Below are positions 57,125 through 64,000 of a stretch of DNA of 64,000 nucleotides, piece after piece. Origin of the DNA: Candidatus Cacconaster scatequi (GTDB taxonomy: Bacteria > Bacteroidota > Bacteroidia > Bacteroidales > UBA932); the NCBI GenBank assembly GCA_018065305.1, contig JAGHTO010000021.1, forward strand, positions 1 through 64,000, read 5' to 3'. The notes beneath the pieces were generated by a model. It did not search any database, had not been told where the DNA came from, and worked only from the letters and a program-made list of their open reading frames with translations. The position numbers and the translations under genes are program-made. Within the stretch, counting starts at the first letter, position 1. Every line of letters begins with the position of its first letter.

Positions 57125-57919
57125 ATGGAAGTAAAAAAGGTATGTAAAAATTGTGGAAAGACATTCGTGACGGAAGACCGTCACAAAATCTGCTGTTGCT
57201 ACAAATGTAGGAACGCTTATGAGCAGATGATGAGACGGCTGAACGGTTTGCCAACAAAGCAGACCGAGTCCATTTGTGACAAAGGAAAACCAAACAAGAA
57301 ACTGCTCTCCCCTTCTCAGGCAGCTGAATATCTGGGACTCTCCCGGATGACACTTTACAACTATATAGCCACCGGAGTAATCTCATGTGTGGATTTGCCT
57401 GGTCGTAAACTCATCAGCCGTGATGAACTTGACACTCTGTTCAAAAACAACACTCACAAGGCTGCGGTAGCCATCAACTTCAATGATTATATCACTTTCT
57501 ATCAGATGTGTGATGTCTATCATAGGAGCTACAATTTTGTCAGGGCGGTATGTAGGGAGCAGGGATTGAAGCCAATTATCAGAAGCTCTATCAAGTACTT
57601 CAGAAAGGATTTGGTAAGGGAAGCATTTTACAATCACGAGCTGATGATTACAGATGCTAAGGCTGAAAGGGACAGGTTCTATGCTCTGAAGAAGGAAAAA
57701 AGACGTTCGCATGAATACTTGAACGAACATGAAATTGAACACTCTTCCGAAGAATACAGCTACAAGGAACTGATGACCATATTTCACCTTGACAGGAATC
57801 AAATTTTCTGTTATTCGAAGAAATTCGGCGTCAGAATGCGTCATGTAAAGACATTTTGCCTTTTCAACAAGCATGACATAGATGAGATTTTCAGCACCAC
57901 TCCACCGTTCAATTTTTAG
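57125..57919 (+). CDS. Zinc-ribbon protein with three HTH units (excisionase-like)
   Basis: 264 residues. A treble-clef/ribbon-like start (CKNCGKTFVTEDRHKICCC...C, cysteines at 7, 10, 23-25, 28). Then a MerR/Xis-type HTH_17 at about 61-108 (SPSQAAEYLGLSRMTLYNYI...PGRKLISRDELDTLF). Two further, weaker HTH-like units follow at about 122-172 and 217-262, each ending in a ...DLVREAF or HDIDEIF segment. Genes of this type precede tyrosine recombinases in Bacteroidetes elements. It could be a directionality factor or regulator; the role is inferred. Confidence 0.7.
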   Translation: MEVKKVCKNCGKTFVTEDRHKICCCYKCRNAYEQMMRRLNGLPTKQTESICDKGKPNKKLLSPSQAAEYLGLSRMTLYNYIATGVISCVDLPGRKLISRDELDTLFKNNTHKAAVAINFNDYITFYQMCDVYHRSYNFVRAVCREQGLKPIIRSSIKYFRKDLVREAFYNHELMITDAKAERDRFYALKKEKRRSHEYLNEHEIEHSSEEYSYKELMTIFHLDRNQIFCYSKKFGVRMRHVKTFCLFNKHDIDEIFSTTPPFNF

Positions 57920-57987
57920 ACTCTACTTTCACTATATTCTTAATCTACACGTATACAAACAGCCATTTTTCTTAATACAATTGCACC

Positions 57988-59124
57988 ATGATGATAAAGG
58001 TTACACTTAGAAAACGATTGAAGCCCGACGGAATGTATCATTTCTATCTGGACTTCTACCCACCATATTTCAATCCGAAAACCCGGACCACCAAACGTCA
58101 GATCTTTCTTAAGGAGACGGAGTATCCTCATCCGAGCACTCCACAACAGAAGAAACATAACAAGGAAAACTATGAGATGGCTATGGCCATAAGGGATAAA
58201 ACTTCGATGGATATCAGAAACAAGGAGCTGGGCTTGTTCAACGAGGATGTCCTTCTTGGGGATTTCGTTGACTACTTCTACAAGTACACAATCAACAGGA
58301 ACCCCAAATCCCGTGGAGCATACCTTCAGTTCCATGATTATGTCCACGGTAAATGCCGTTTCCTGGATATAACCGAGGAATTGTGCAACGGATTCAAGGA
58401 TTATCTTCTTAACGTAGCAAAACAGAAAAAGCGCGGACACGAAAAAGAAGCCTTGCATCATAATACTGCTGCAGCCTATTATATCCAGTTCATATGCGTT
58501 CTCAATGCAGCATTCAAGGATAAACTTCTAAAAGTGAAGATTACGGACTATCTTGATGCAATCAAGACAAAGGCTACACATCGACCATATCTCACGATGA
58601 CTGAAGCCATGCAGCTACATAATACTCCTTGCAGATATGAGGTACTCAAGAGAGCGTCGTTTTTCTCAATCCTTACCGGTTTGCGAATCAGTGACATTCT
58701 TGATCTGAAGTGGGAAGATATAAAGATAGCTCCGGATGGAGGGCCGTGCATAATTAAAGTAATACAGAAAACGCAGGAAGAGAAGATAGTGTATATCAAT
58801 GAGGAAGCTCTCTCCTATTGTGGAACTCCATATGAAAGCGGTCCGGTTTTCTACGGCCTAAGGAAAGAGATGACTCACAAACCACTCAAGGCTTGGCTAA
58901 AGTCGGCCGGTATAGACAAGGACTTCTCCTTCCATTGTTTCAGGCACACTTTCGCCACTCTCCAACTTCTTGGGGGAACTGATATCTATACAGTTTCTCA
59001 TCAGCTTACTCACGCCTGTCTGTCAACGACCCAGATTTACGTCAGTCTCGTTGATAAGAAAGGAAGAGAATCAGCTAATGCAATCTCCTTCCTGCCTCAT
59101 CATGATGAACCTGATGAACAATAA
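57988..59124 (+). CDS. Tyrosine recombinase/integrase (intact)
   Basis: 378 residues. N-terminal arm-binding domain, SAM-like core-binding domain (about 85-190) and catalytic domain with all key residues: R233 (TGLRISDIL), H316/R319 (HCFRHTFAT), H342 and nucleophile Y351 (TTQIYV). It integrates or excises the element or inverts DNA. It is 68 nt after the tri-HTH gene and 4 nt before the nuclease-like gene, so all four downstream genes form one tight operon. Confidence 0.93.
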   Translation: MMIKVTLRKRLKPDGMYHFYLDFYPPYFNPKTRTTKRQIFLKETEYPHPSTPQQKKHNKENYEMAMAIRDKTSMDIRNKELGLFNEDVLLGDFVDYFYKYTINRNPKSRGAYLQFHDYVHGKCRFLDITEELCNGFKDYLLNVAKQKKRGHEKEALHHNTAAAYYIQFICVLNAAFKDKLLKVKITDYLDAIKTKATHRPYLTMTEAMQLHNTPCRYEVLKRASFFSILTGLRISDILDLKWEDIKIAPDGGPCIIKVIQKTQEEKIVYINEEALSYCGTPYESGPVFYGLRKEMTHKPLKAWLKSAGIDKDFSFHCFRHTFATLQLLGGTDIYTVSHQLTHACLSTTQIYVSLVDKKGRESANAISFLPHHDEPDEQ

Positions 59125-59128
59125 TACT

Positions 59129-59665
59129 ATGGATACTATTGATAATTTTCTCATAGACGGTCAACCTGTCGTGACATTGGATAATGATTTGTTCCTTAAA
59201 AAAGATGGAAAGACATTCATTGACCAGATAGAAGACTACTTTAAACAAATTGGTGGAATCGCTCATTGTCAGTTTGGAGACATAATCCTGGACAGAAAAG
59301 GCGCCCAAAATGACAAGGCGCACGGGATGAGTAGAGTCAAAGCAATATCATTCGCAGCCATAGTCCCAACGTTGGAGAAAGGGGTCGTAATCCTACCGCT
59401 CGGACAATATCACACGAACGACAAGAAACAAGAGACAGGAATGATAGCCGCGCCAATCCTGATTGCTGGAGAACGGTATATCTGTGTGGTTGTGGTGATC
59501 TGTAATAAAAAAGAGAAACGGCTCTATGTTCATGAGTCGTTCCTTTTCAAAAAAATCCACGAAGCTCTTGCATCTAGCTTGGTCCATAATGGCAATGCCA
59601 TGTCACCGGAGCTCCGCGGAAACATTGCAAATGTACTAAACAATTATCTAACGTCAAAACAATAA
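59129..59665 (+). CDS. Toxin-like nuclease-fold protein (BECR/PBECR-like)
   Basis: 178 residues from the ATG at 59129, 4 nt after the integrase stop. The core (about 50-150) reads GDIILDRKGAQND, AHGMSRVKAISFAAIV, VILPLGQYHTNDKK, MIAAPILIAGERYICVVVV and RLYVHESFLF. This order (HG-[ML]S-R-K-A, then a strand-rich part ending in YVHE) recalls Barnase-EndoU-ColicinE5-RelE-like domains found at the ends of phage MuF/LPD polyproteins, which are thought to be RNase toxins. Those normally sit on large proteins; here the domain stands alone. The family assignment is from memory of the pattern, not a search. Confidence 0.6.
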   Translation: MDTIDNFLIDGQPVVTLDNDLFLKKDGKTFIDQIEDYFKQIGGIAHCQFGDIILDRKGAQNDKAHGMSRVKAISFAAIVPTLEKGVVILPLGQYHTNDKKQETGMIAAPILIAGERYICVVVVICNKKEKRLYVHESFLFKKIHEALASSLVHNGNAMSPELRGNIANVLNNYLTSKQ

Positions 59666-59675
59666 GGATGAATAT

Positions 59676-60656
59676 ATGGCAATTGAGTTGAAACAGGTCC
59701 CCAACGGACCCTCTATGTACCATCTTGTTCTTGTCTACAATCCTCCGGTAATAGGGAACAAGTCAGGGAAACCTGTTTATGAAGAAGAACTAAGGTTCAC
59801 AATCTACCGCAAACCCTCAAATCCTAGAATGAGACTTTTCAATCAGGACAATCTTGAAAGAGCTGAAAAGATACTCAAATATCGGGAGTCACAGATAAAG
59901 AAGGGAGAAATAAAGATTCTTAAACTTCCGCAGGGCAATGACTTCGTCTCGTTCTATAGACAGATAGCGGACACTAAAACAAACAACTACAAAGCGTCCT
60001 TCCTAAGATTCTCCGAATATTGCAATGGTTATATGCCTTTTGAGTCTGTCAATGCGGATCTATGTAAGGATTATAGAGAAACTTTGAAGGAAGCAACGAA
60101 ACCGGATTCTCCCGCCCCTTTGTCAGAGTTGACTGCCAGACAGTATTTGAATCAATTCCGGTACGTTCTCAGGGAGTCCTATAAGGCCGGATACCTTACT
60201 GAAGACTTGCATGATTGTCCTGATGAACTTGAATTGGAGGAACGCGAAGAAAACCTAATTACCTTGTCCGAACTAGCTCTTCTTAGAAGTATACCATGTG
60301 ATCATGAGGATATCCCAAGAATGTGTTATTTCATTGCTTTAACTGGTTTTCGATATGGATTCCTGATGAATCTTCGATGGGAAGATATAGTCTATACTTC
60401 TGACAAAAGGCAGTTTATTAAGACTAAAGTTCAAAGGACAGGAAGAGACGACATCCTCTATATAAGTAATGAAGCGATGAAGCAACTGGGGCACAAGAAA
60501 AAGTCCGGAAGAGTATTCTCGTTAAACGGAAGGCAGAATCTGAAGTTCCTCCATAGGTGGCTGAAAAGTGCAGGTCTTCGTCCGGAACTGACATTCGAAA
60601 GCTTCAGATTGTGTATCCCTACTCTTCCTGATAAGCGTTATAAACTTTTAAAATAA
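59676..60656 (+). CDS. Degenerate tyrosine-recombinase-like protein lacking catalytic residues
   Basis: 326 residues. The N-terminal and SAM-like domains match the integrase above in layout, and the catalytic fold begins (ALTGFRYGFLMNLRW, R226). The HxxR site, however, is ESFR (E308, R311), and the protein ends 15 residues after R311, before the second histidine and the tyrosine. No remnant of the missing part follows: the next gene starts 6 nt later. It should bind DNA or the partner recombinase but cannot cut. An architectural or regulatory role is inferred. Confidence 0.75.
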   Translation: MAIELKQVPNGPSMYHLVLVYNPPVIGNKSGKPVYEEELRFTIYRKPSNPRMRLFNQDNLERAEKILKYRESQIKKGEIKILKLPQGNDFVSFYRQIADTKTNNYKASFLRFSEYCNGYMPFESVNADLCKDYRETLKEATKPDSPAPLSELTARQYLNQFRYVLRESYKAGYLTEDLHDCPDELELEEREENLITLSELALLRSIPCDHEDIPRMCYFIALTGFRYGFLMNLRWEDIVYTSDKRQFIKTKVQRTGRDDILYISNEAMKQLGHKKKSGRVFSLNGRQNLKFLHRWLKSAGLRPELTFESFRLCIPTLPDKRYKLLK

Positions 60657-60662
60657 AAACCA

Positions 60663-61151
60663 ATGGAAACAAAAATTATATCTGAGCAGATGGCGGACAT
60701 AAAAAGTCCTATCACAGGAGGACCGGTCAGGGAAGTTCGCGGAGTCAAGAAGTTTGATTTCAGAAACGAGACATATGATGTTCCAGTGCGGTTCTATAAA
60801 TGTGTGGAGTCTCAGGAAGAGTTCACATCCGGTGAGCAAGATGAAGAATGGTCATCATCGCTATATTCTCTTTATAGGGAGAAACACGGTATTCCCTCAC
60901 CTGAAGAGATTAAGGAATTCAGGGAGAAGAATGAATTGTCTCTTCAAGAGTTGTCATCTATTCTCGGGCTTGATGAATATATTCTCACCCAATATGAGAA
61001 AGGCGAAGTTCCTAATGAAGCTGAAGGCAAATTATTATCCCTCTGTATGCGTGATAATAATCTTATTACACTGCTGGGCATATGCAAGAATCAGTTTTCA
61101 AAGGATGAATACGAATCCATGTATGACAGAATTCATTCTGCCATTCAGTAA
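60663..61151 (+). CDS. MqsA-like HTH antitoxin/regulator with lost zinc ligands
   Basis: 162 residues. The N-terminal part (about 13-52) follows the YgiT/MqsA zinc-domain pattern (SPITGGPVREV ... VPVRFYKCVESQEEF), but only one of the four usual cysteines remains (C47). The C-terminal half holds an XRE-type HTH (about 82-130: FREKNELSLQELSSILGLDEYILTQYEKGEVPNEA). MqsA proteins are type II antitoxins and autoregulators. In this operon it may control the nuclease-like gene; not shown. Confidence 0.7.
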   Translation: METKIISEQMADIKSPITGGPVREVRGVKKFDFRNETYDVPVRFYKCVESQEEFTSGEQDEEWSSSLYSLYREKHGIPSPEEIKEFREKNELSLQELSSILGLDEYILTQYEKGEVPNEAEGKLLSLCMRDNNLITLLGICKNQFSKDEYESMYDRIHSAIQ

Positions 61152-61158
61152 TATTCAC

Positions 61159-61166
61159 TATTTTTG
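61159..61166 (+). promoter_or_regulatory. Promoter -7 box of the histone-like gene
   Basis: TATTTTTG, a full match, 22 nt before the ATG at 61189. Confidence 0.5.
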
Positions 61167-61188
61167 TCAAACTAAATCTACTATTATC

Positions 61189-61362
61189 ATGAAAGAACTG
61201 GTATCAAAGATCAACGAACTCTGTGCTGCATTCAAAGCTGATGCTGAAGCTCAGGTTGTCAAAGGCAACAAGGCTGCCGGTGCCCGCGCCCGCAAGGCTT
61301 CCCTCGAACTGGAGAAAGCACTCAAGGAGTTCCGTAAAGTTTCTATTGAAGCTTCAAAGTAA
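61189..61362 (+). CDS. Histone H1-like protein (Hc1 type)
   Basis: 57 residues: MKELVSKINELCAAFKADAE, then VVKGNKAAGARARKASLELEK and a basic helical end. This matches the small histone H1-like proteins common in Bacteroidetes that bind and compact DNA. It has its own promoter and a strong hairpin terminator, so it looks separate from the mobile operon and may mark the return to backbone DNA. Confidence 0.88.
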   Translation: MKELVSKINELCAAFKADAEAQVVKGNKAAGARARKASLELEKALKEFRKVSIEASK

Positions 61363-61386
61363 GAGAACACGACCTCTCTTATACGC

Positions 61387-61416
61387 AAGAAAGCCATCCT
61401 TCGGGGTGGCTTTCTT
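61387..61416. terminator. Bidirectional terminator
   Basis: AGAAAGCCATCC-TTCG-GGGTGGCTTTCT is a 12-bp stem with a UUCG-like tetraloop between the convergent histone-like and FKBP genes. Confidence 0.85.
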
Positions 61417-61419
61417 CTG

Positions 61420-61830
61420 CTAGAGAATCTTTACAAGTGTAAGAGTGAAATCCAGGGTTGACCAGGCCGGAATTCCGTCAATCTTTGCTGAGCCGTATCC
61501 ATACTTTGCCGGAAGAAAGATCTGAAGAGTGTCTCCCTCGCGCATCCTGAGTAGTGCCGCCTGCCAGCCAACTATCAGTTCATCAACCCGGAAACAGGCC
61601 GGCAGCTTACCTTCTGTAGAATCGAAAACAGTGCCGTCAATAAGACGACCGGTGTAGTGAACATAGACGGTACTCCGGAGCTGAGGCATCCTTGTACCAC
61701 TCCCCTTCTCTATTTCACGGATAAGAATTCCGCTTTCAAGGGTCTTGATTCCCTCCTCCTGAGCCTTCTGCTCAAGGAACTTCTCATTGGCAATCTTATA
61801 CTGCACGACTCTGTTGGGTTTCTTGCTCAT
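61420..61830 (-). CDS. FKBP-type peptidyl-prolyl isomerase
   Basis: 136 residues with the FKBP core (VYVHYTGRLIDGTVFDST, ACFRVDELIVGWQAALLRMREGD, YGYG..., DFTLTLVKIL). No signal peptide, so probably cytoplasmic. It speeds cis-trans isomerisation of prolyl bonds. 11 nt after the Smr gene on the same strand. Confidence 0.92.
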   Translation of the reverse strand: MSKKPNRVVQYKIANEKFLEQKAQEEGIKTLESGILIREIEKGSGTRMPQLRSTVYVHYTGRLIDGTVFDSTEGKLPACFRVDELIVGWQAALLRMREGDTLQIFLPAKYGYGSAKIDGIPAWSTLDFTLTLVKIL

Positions 61831-61841
61831 TTCTATTGAGG

Positions 61842-62504
61842 CTATCTGATTGTTACAACTGTGGCTCCTGTTCCGTAAAGTTCAGCTGGTCCGGGATTGA
61901 AAGAACAGGACAAAGCAAAGGACTCCTCCAGCTCCTTCCTGATAGCACGACAAAGGATTCCGTCTCCATCGCCGTGGATGAACACGATTCGCTTACCCCT
62001 GTGTTTGAGGTTATCCCGAAGTATCCTCTTGAAGTAATCCACCTGATACTCAAGTGAAGCCCATTCGGGCACTCTTTCATTCCCGGGAATCCTTTCCAGA
62101 TGTAAATCAACGACCAGCTCTCCATTGTCAGTGGCCATTGTCTTCTGTTTAGAGTATTTTATCGGTTTGGAAGGCATTGCAGCCCTCATCCTGCGGTCTT
62201 CATCAGCATCTACGATTACGAACTGGTTTCTGGCCAGACGCATTGGGAGACCGTCAATATCCACTTCATACCAGTCCTTACCTATTGCGGTAATCTTTCC
62301 TTCATCGTTGGTATCCATCAAGCGGACAAGCATCCCCTTCTCTATTCCGATGTTGCGTGCGTGTTCCTCATGGATTGTCCGGTGCTGGACTGTATGGGAC
62401 TTGAGTGGGGCTTTGGGTGCCGATTCGGCAGACTCCGATTTCTCCAGTTCCTTCTTCAGTGACTTGAGCGCACTGAAGTCATTAAATTCATTCTTCCTTC
62501 CCAT
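61842..62504 (-). CDS. Smr-domain protein
   Basis: 220 residues. N-terminal helical region, a small beta-rich middle (GMLVRLMDTNDEGKITAIGKDWYEVDIDGLPMR) and a C-terminal Smr domain (VVDLHLERI ... VFIHGDGDGIL ... ELYGTGATVVTIR). Smr domains are nucleases or nucleic-acid-binding modules, also seen at the end of MutS2. One nucleotide separates it from the HARE-like gene. Confidence 0.88.
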   Translation of the reverse strand: MGRKNEFNDFSALKSLKKELEKSESAESAPKAPLKSHTVQHRTIHEEHARNIGIEKGMLVRLMDTNDEGKITAIGKDWYEVDIDGLPMRLARNQFVIVDADEDRRMRAAMPSKPIKYSKQKTMATDNGELVVDLHLERIPGNERVPEWASLEYQVDYFKRILRDNLKHRGKRIVFIHGDGDGILCRAIRKELEESFALSCSFNPGPAELYGTGATVVTIR

Positions 62505-62505
62505 T

Positions 62506-62712
62506 TCAGATGATAAGCATAACTCTTCCCTCTGCCAGGCAGAAAGTTTCTTTGTGACTCATTACAGCGAACCAAACCTGCTTTACGCTGACAGGCTGGC
62601 CGTCCTTGCGGATGCACAAATGCCGGCGGTTGATCTCAGTGGCAAGCTGCTCCGCTTTCATTCCACCATTCCTCTCAGCAAGGAGGTAAAGTATGGCTTC
62701 CTCGACCTTCAT
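62506..62712 (-). CDS. Small winged-helix (HARE-HTH-like) protein
   Basis: 68 residues forming a single domain: VEEAILYLLAERNGGMKAEQLATEINRRHLC, then QVWFAVMSHKETFCLAEGRVMLI. The layout (three helices, a two-strand wing) resembles HARE-HTH domains of restriction enzymes and RNA polymerase delta subunit. Overlaps the next upstream gene by 4 nt (ATGA). Confidence 0.7.
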   Translation of the reverse strand: MKVEEAILYLLAERNGGMKAEQLATEINRRHLCIRKDGQPVSVKQVWFAVMSHKETFCLAEGRVMLII

Positions 62713-62966
62713 CTGCTGATATTCGTATTATCGATTGTCGCAAGATATTCTGTCAGTTTGTCATCGATAAGAACCTTCGGGGCACTCTTTCCTGCAAGGA
62801 TTAGAATCTTCTTCCCGTTGCGATATATATGGAGCTGGCGGGAGTGAACAACAGCAGTAAGCTCCGAATCGTCCTTCATCGCTTGCCATAGCCGGTAGTA
62901 TTCGCCTTCTGGTTCAAACATCTTCCTTTGAAGGTGTGAGCACATATTTGTTCTGTCTATATCCAT
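62709..62966 (-). CDS. Unknown small protein
   Basis: 85 residues if it starts at the ATG at 62966, 7 nt after the upstream stop; an in-frame ATG at 63008 would overlap the upstream gene by 35 nt. Mixed alpha/beta pattern: EYYRLWQAMKDDSELTAVVHSRQLHIYRNGKKILILAGKS. No family recognised. Its operon place (HARE, Smr, FKBP downstream) suggests a nucleic-acid-linked role, which is inference only. Confidence 0.6.
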   Translation of the reverse strand: MDIDRTNMCSHLQRKMFEPEGEYYRLWQAMKDDSELTAVVHSRQLHIYRNGKKILILAGKSAPKVLIDDKLTEYLATIDNTNISR

Positions 62967-62973
62967 GCGCCTG

Positions 62974-63150
62974 CTAGTCTTCTTGACCTGTCCCTGCAAA
63001 TTGTTCACTGTATTCCCTATTCAATTCCGAAAGCTCTTTTTTTCCGGAGACATAGTCATCATAGAACTCATCATATTCGCCTTCCAGCGCATCTTTCACT
63101 ATCTGAATGCGCTCCATTGATGTCGTGTCTTTTATAAGGATGCTTTTCAT
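62974..63150 (-). CDS. Small acidic helical protein
   Basis: 58 residues: MKSILIKDTTSMERIQIVKD, then an acidic helical stretch (ALEGEYDEFYDDYVSGKKEL). Its stop lies 7 nt before the next start. A promoter-like TAACTTCG (one mismatch) lies 4 nt before the ATG. Below the usual length cutoff; kept because it fits the operon spacing. Confidence 0.6.
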   Translation of the reverse strand: MKSILIKDTTSMERIQIVKDALEGEYDEFYDDYVSGKKELSELNREYSEQFAGTGQED

Positions 63151-63353
63151 ATTGCGAAGTTACGCAAAATGTACGTATATTTGCTGTGGTTCATCGCAGG
63201 GCATTGTCCTGCTTTGGGCCCCGCTGAAGTCAGACTCGAAAGATTCTGGCTTCTTCTATGTTTATGGGCACCTGAATTCATTCGTATGGACAGATGAAAT
63301 CTGTAGTCTGATTTATAGAGAGAAGCCAGCCTGTACATGGGCTGGCTTCAATT
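63151..63353. other. Intergenic stretch with promoter and hairpins, no clear gene
   Basis: 203 nt. The minus strand has the TAACTTCG box (63162 to 63155). The plus strand has a full TATATTTG box (63176-63183) pointing right. Inside are GCAGG-GCATTGT-CCTGC and, at 63322-63349, a perfect 10-bp hairpin GAAGCCAGCC/GGCTGGCTTC with an 8-nt loop, which may terminate the minus-strand gene that ends at 63354. A small RNA is possible. Confidence 0.4.
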
Positions 63354-63785
63354 CTAGTAGTTTCTGATTTTTCTCCTTCTGTTCTTCTTTTCCTCTTCGA
63401 GGATGCACCATAATACGAAGTCGTACGAGTGTTGAACAGCCAGTATCAGTTCCTTTATTGCAGAATACATTCCTTCATCATCGTCGAACAGATCCATCCA
63501 AATGGTTTTCTCTGCCCTACGTCTGTCGACACGCAGTTGCAGACCATTATACTTTCTGCCGTAGTTGTCGCTGTCGTGGTTGATATGTCCGGCTATGTTC
63601 GGATTGTATCTGATGCCATAAACCGGAATATCTTCCTGAAAACCGTAAACTGCATCGTCCCATGCTATACCTTCAGTACCGAACTTTTTCAGGTACTCAA
63701 TCAACGGCCCATACCATGCGCCGTTGGGAAACAAATCGAGATGCATGAATTCCTCGATCTGCCTTTTGTCTTTTAATACATTCAT
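63354..63785 (-). CDS. Unknown protein
   Basis: 143 residues: QIEEFMHLDLFPNGAWYGPLIEYLKKFGTEGIAWDDAVYGFQ, then GLQLRVDRRRAEKTIWMDLFDDDEGMY and a basic C-terminal end (EEEKKNRRRKIRNY). Soluble, aromatic-rich, no motif recognised. Its start overlaps the stop of the upstream partial gene by 3 nt, so the two are co-transcribed. Confidence 0.75.
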   Translation of the reverse strand: MNVLKDKRQIEEFMHLDLFPNGAWYGPLIEYLKKFGTEGIAWDDAVYGFQEDIPVYGIRYNPNIAGHINHDSDNYGRKYNGLQLRVDRRRAEKTIWMDLFDDDEGMYSAIKELILAVQHSYDFVLWCILEEEKKNRRRKIRNY

Positions 63786-64000
63786 CTTTTTTGTGCTTTA
63801 TTGATGTCTTTATAGTCTATGTCCAGTACCAGGTTCCTCTGGTCATCCGCTTCATAGAAGTAGATCCTAAGGACCTGGCTTTTGTCCAGAGTCATCTTGT
63901 CAAACGAATAGACTTCCCTGCCCTTCTGTCCCGCGTTCGCGGATAATCCTCCATAGCGGTTCCTGGCAAAAACAGCCTTGCTGCCGATGACAGCCCGGTC
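63782..64000 (-). CDS. Unknown protein (partial, 5' end outside window)
   Basis: The last 72 residues of a gene that begins beyond the right edge: DRAVIGSKAVFARNRYGGLS near the edge and VLDIDYKDINKAQKR at the end. The TGA overlaps the ATG of the next gene (ATGA), a coupled-translation layout. No family recognised. Confidence 0.7.
   Translation of the reverse strand, partial: DRAVIGSKAVFARNRYGGLSANAGQKGREVYSFDKMTLDKSQVLRIYFYEADDQRNLVLDIDYKDINKAQKR

Overview
This 64 kb window reads as a Bacteroidales chromosome. No taxonomic search could be run, so the order is an inference. It rests on three things: repeated promoter boxes of the form TAnnTTTG (the Bacteroidetes sigma consensus), a V-type ATPase operon in the order E, DUF2764, A, B, D, I, K, and a sodium-pump decarboxylase with a lamin-tail/OadG fusion subunit. 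A zapA, 6S-like RNA, rny neighbourhood and many lipoproteins with short lipobox signals agree. The family or genus cannot be fixed from the sequence. The backbone looks near 48-50% GC by eye, and a segment at about 56.9-61.15 kb is visibly more AT-rich.

Layout. 1-8.3 kb: a truncated TolC-type efflux gene with a double palindromic operator, a one-chain amino-acid ABC importer, a WbsX/GH99-like secreted protein, tRNA-Ala, a lipoprotein TIM-barrel isomerase and a DASS carrier. 8.4-17.1 kb: the V-ATPase operon and a phosphohexomutase. 17.1-20.5 kb: a metal exporter, two small envelope proteins, and recF-dciA. 20.5-26.6 kb: TPR protein, yebC, methylmalonyl-CoA epimerase and the four-subunit biotin-dependent sodium-pump decarboxylase. 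26.8-32.2 kb: a broken lactonase gene and the potABCD polyamine importer. 32.2-46.9 kb: Ca/Na exchanger, mntP, a DUF1846 protein, clpC, gyrA, a TPR protein, a HAD-NUDIX fusion, galM, and a purine phosphorylase/mtnA/MBL operon. 46.9-56.9 kb: rny, 6S-like RNA, zapA and a coiled-coil partner, folC-aminotransferase, lysA, an HD-phosphotransferase fusion, a nucleoside hydrolase and mnmE. 56.9-61.15 kb: an AT-rich mobile module. 61.2-64 kb: histone-H1-like protein, FKBP, Smr protein and small unknown genes.

How the genes work together. The V-ATPase proteolipid keeps the residues that bind sodium in NtpK. Downstream lies a sodium-extruding decarboxylase, and a DASS carrier and a Ca/Na exchanger are nearby, so this region looks like a sodium-based energy economy. 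The succinate/propionate branch (epimerase plus decarboxylase) would feed the pump.

Most unusual content. The best candidate for an undescribed system is the tight operon at 57,988-61,151: an intact tyrosine recombinase, a stand-alone toxin-like nuclease-fold protein, a second recombinase that has lost its catalytic residues, and an MqsA-like HTH protein that has lost most zinc ligands. A zinc-ribbon protein with three HTH units and a repeat-rich leader precede it. Other notable items are two tandem circularly permuted solute-binding domains inside the single-chain ABC importer, promoter boxes only 3-7 nt from start codons (predicted leaderless mRNAs), and several domain fusions (LTD-OadG, HAD-NUDIX, alarmone-hydrolase-like HD plus kinase).
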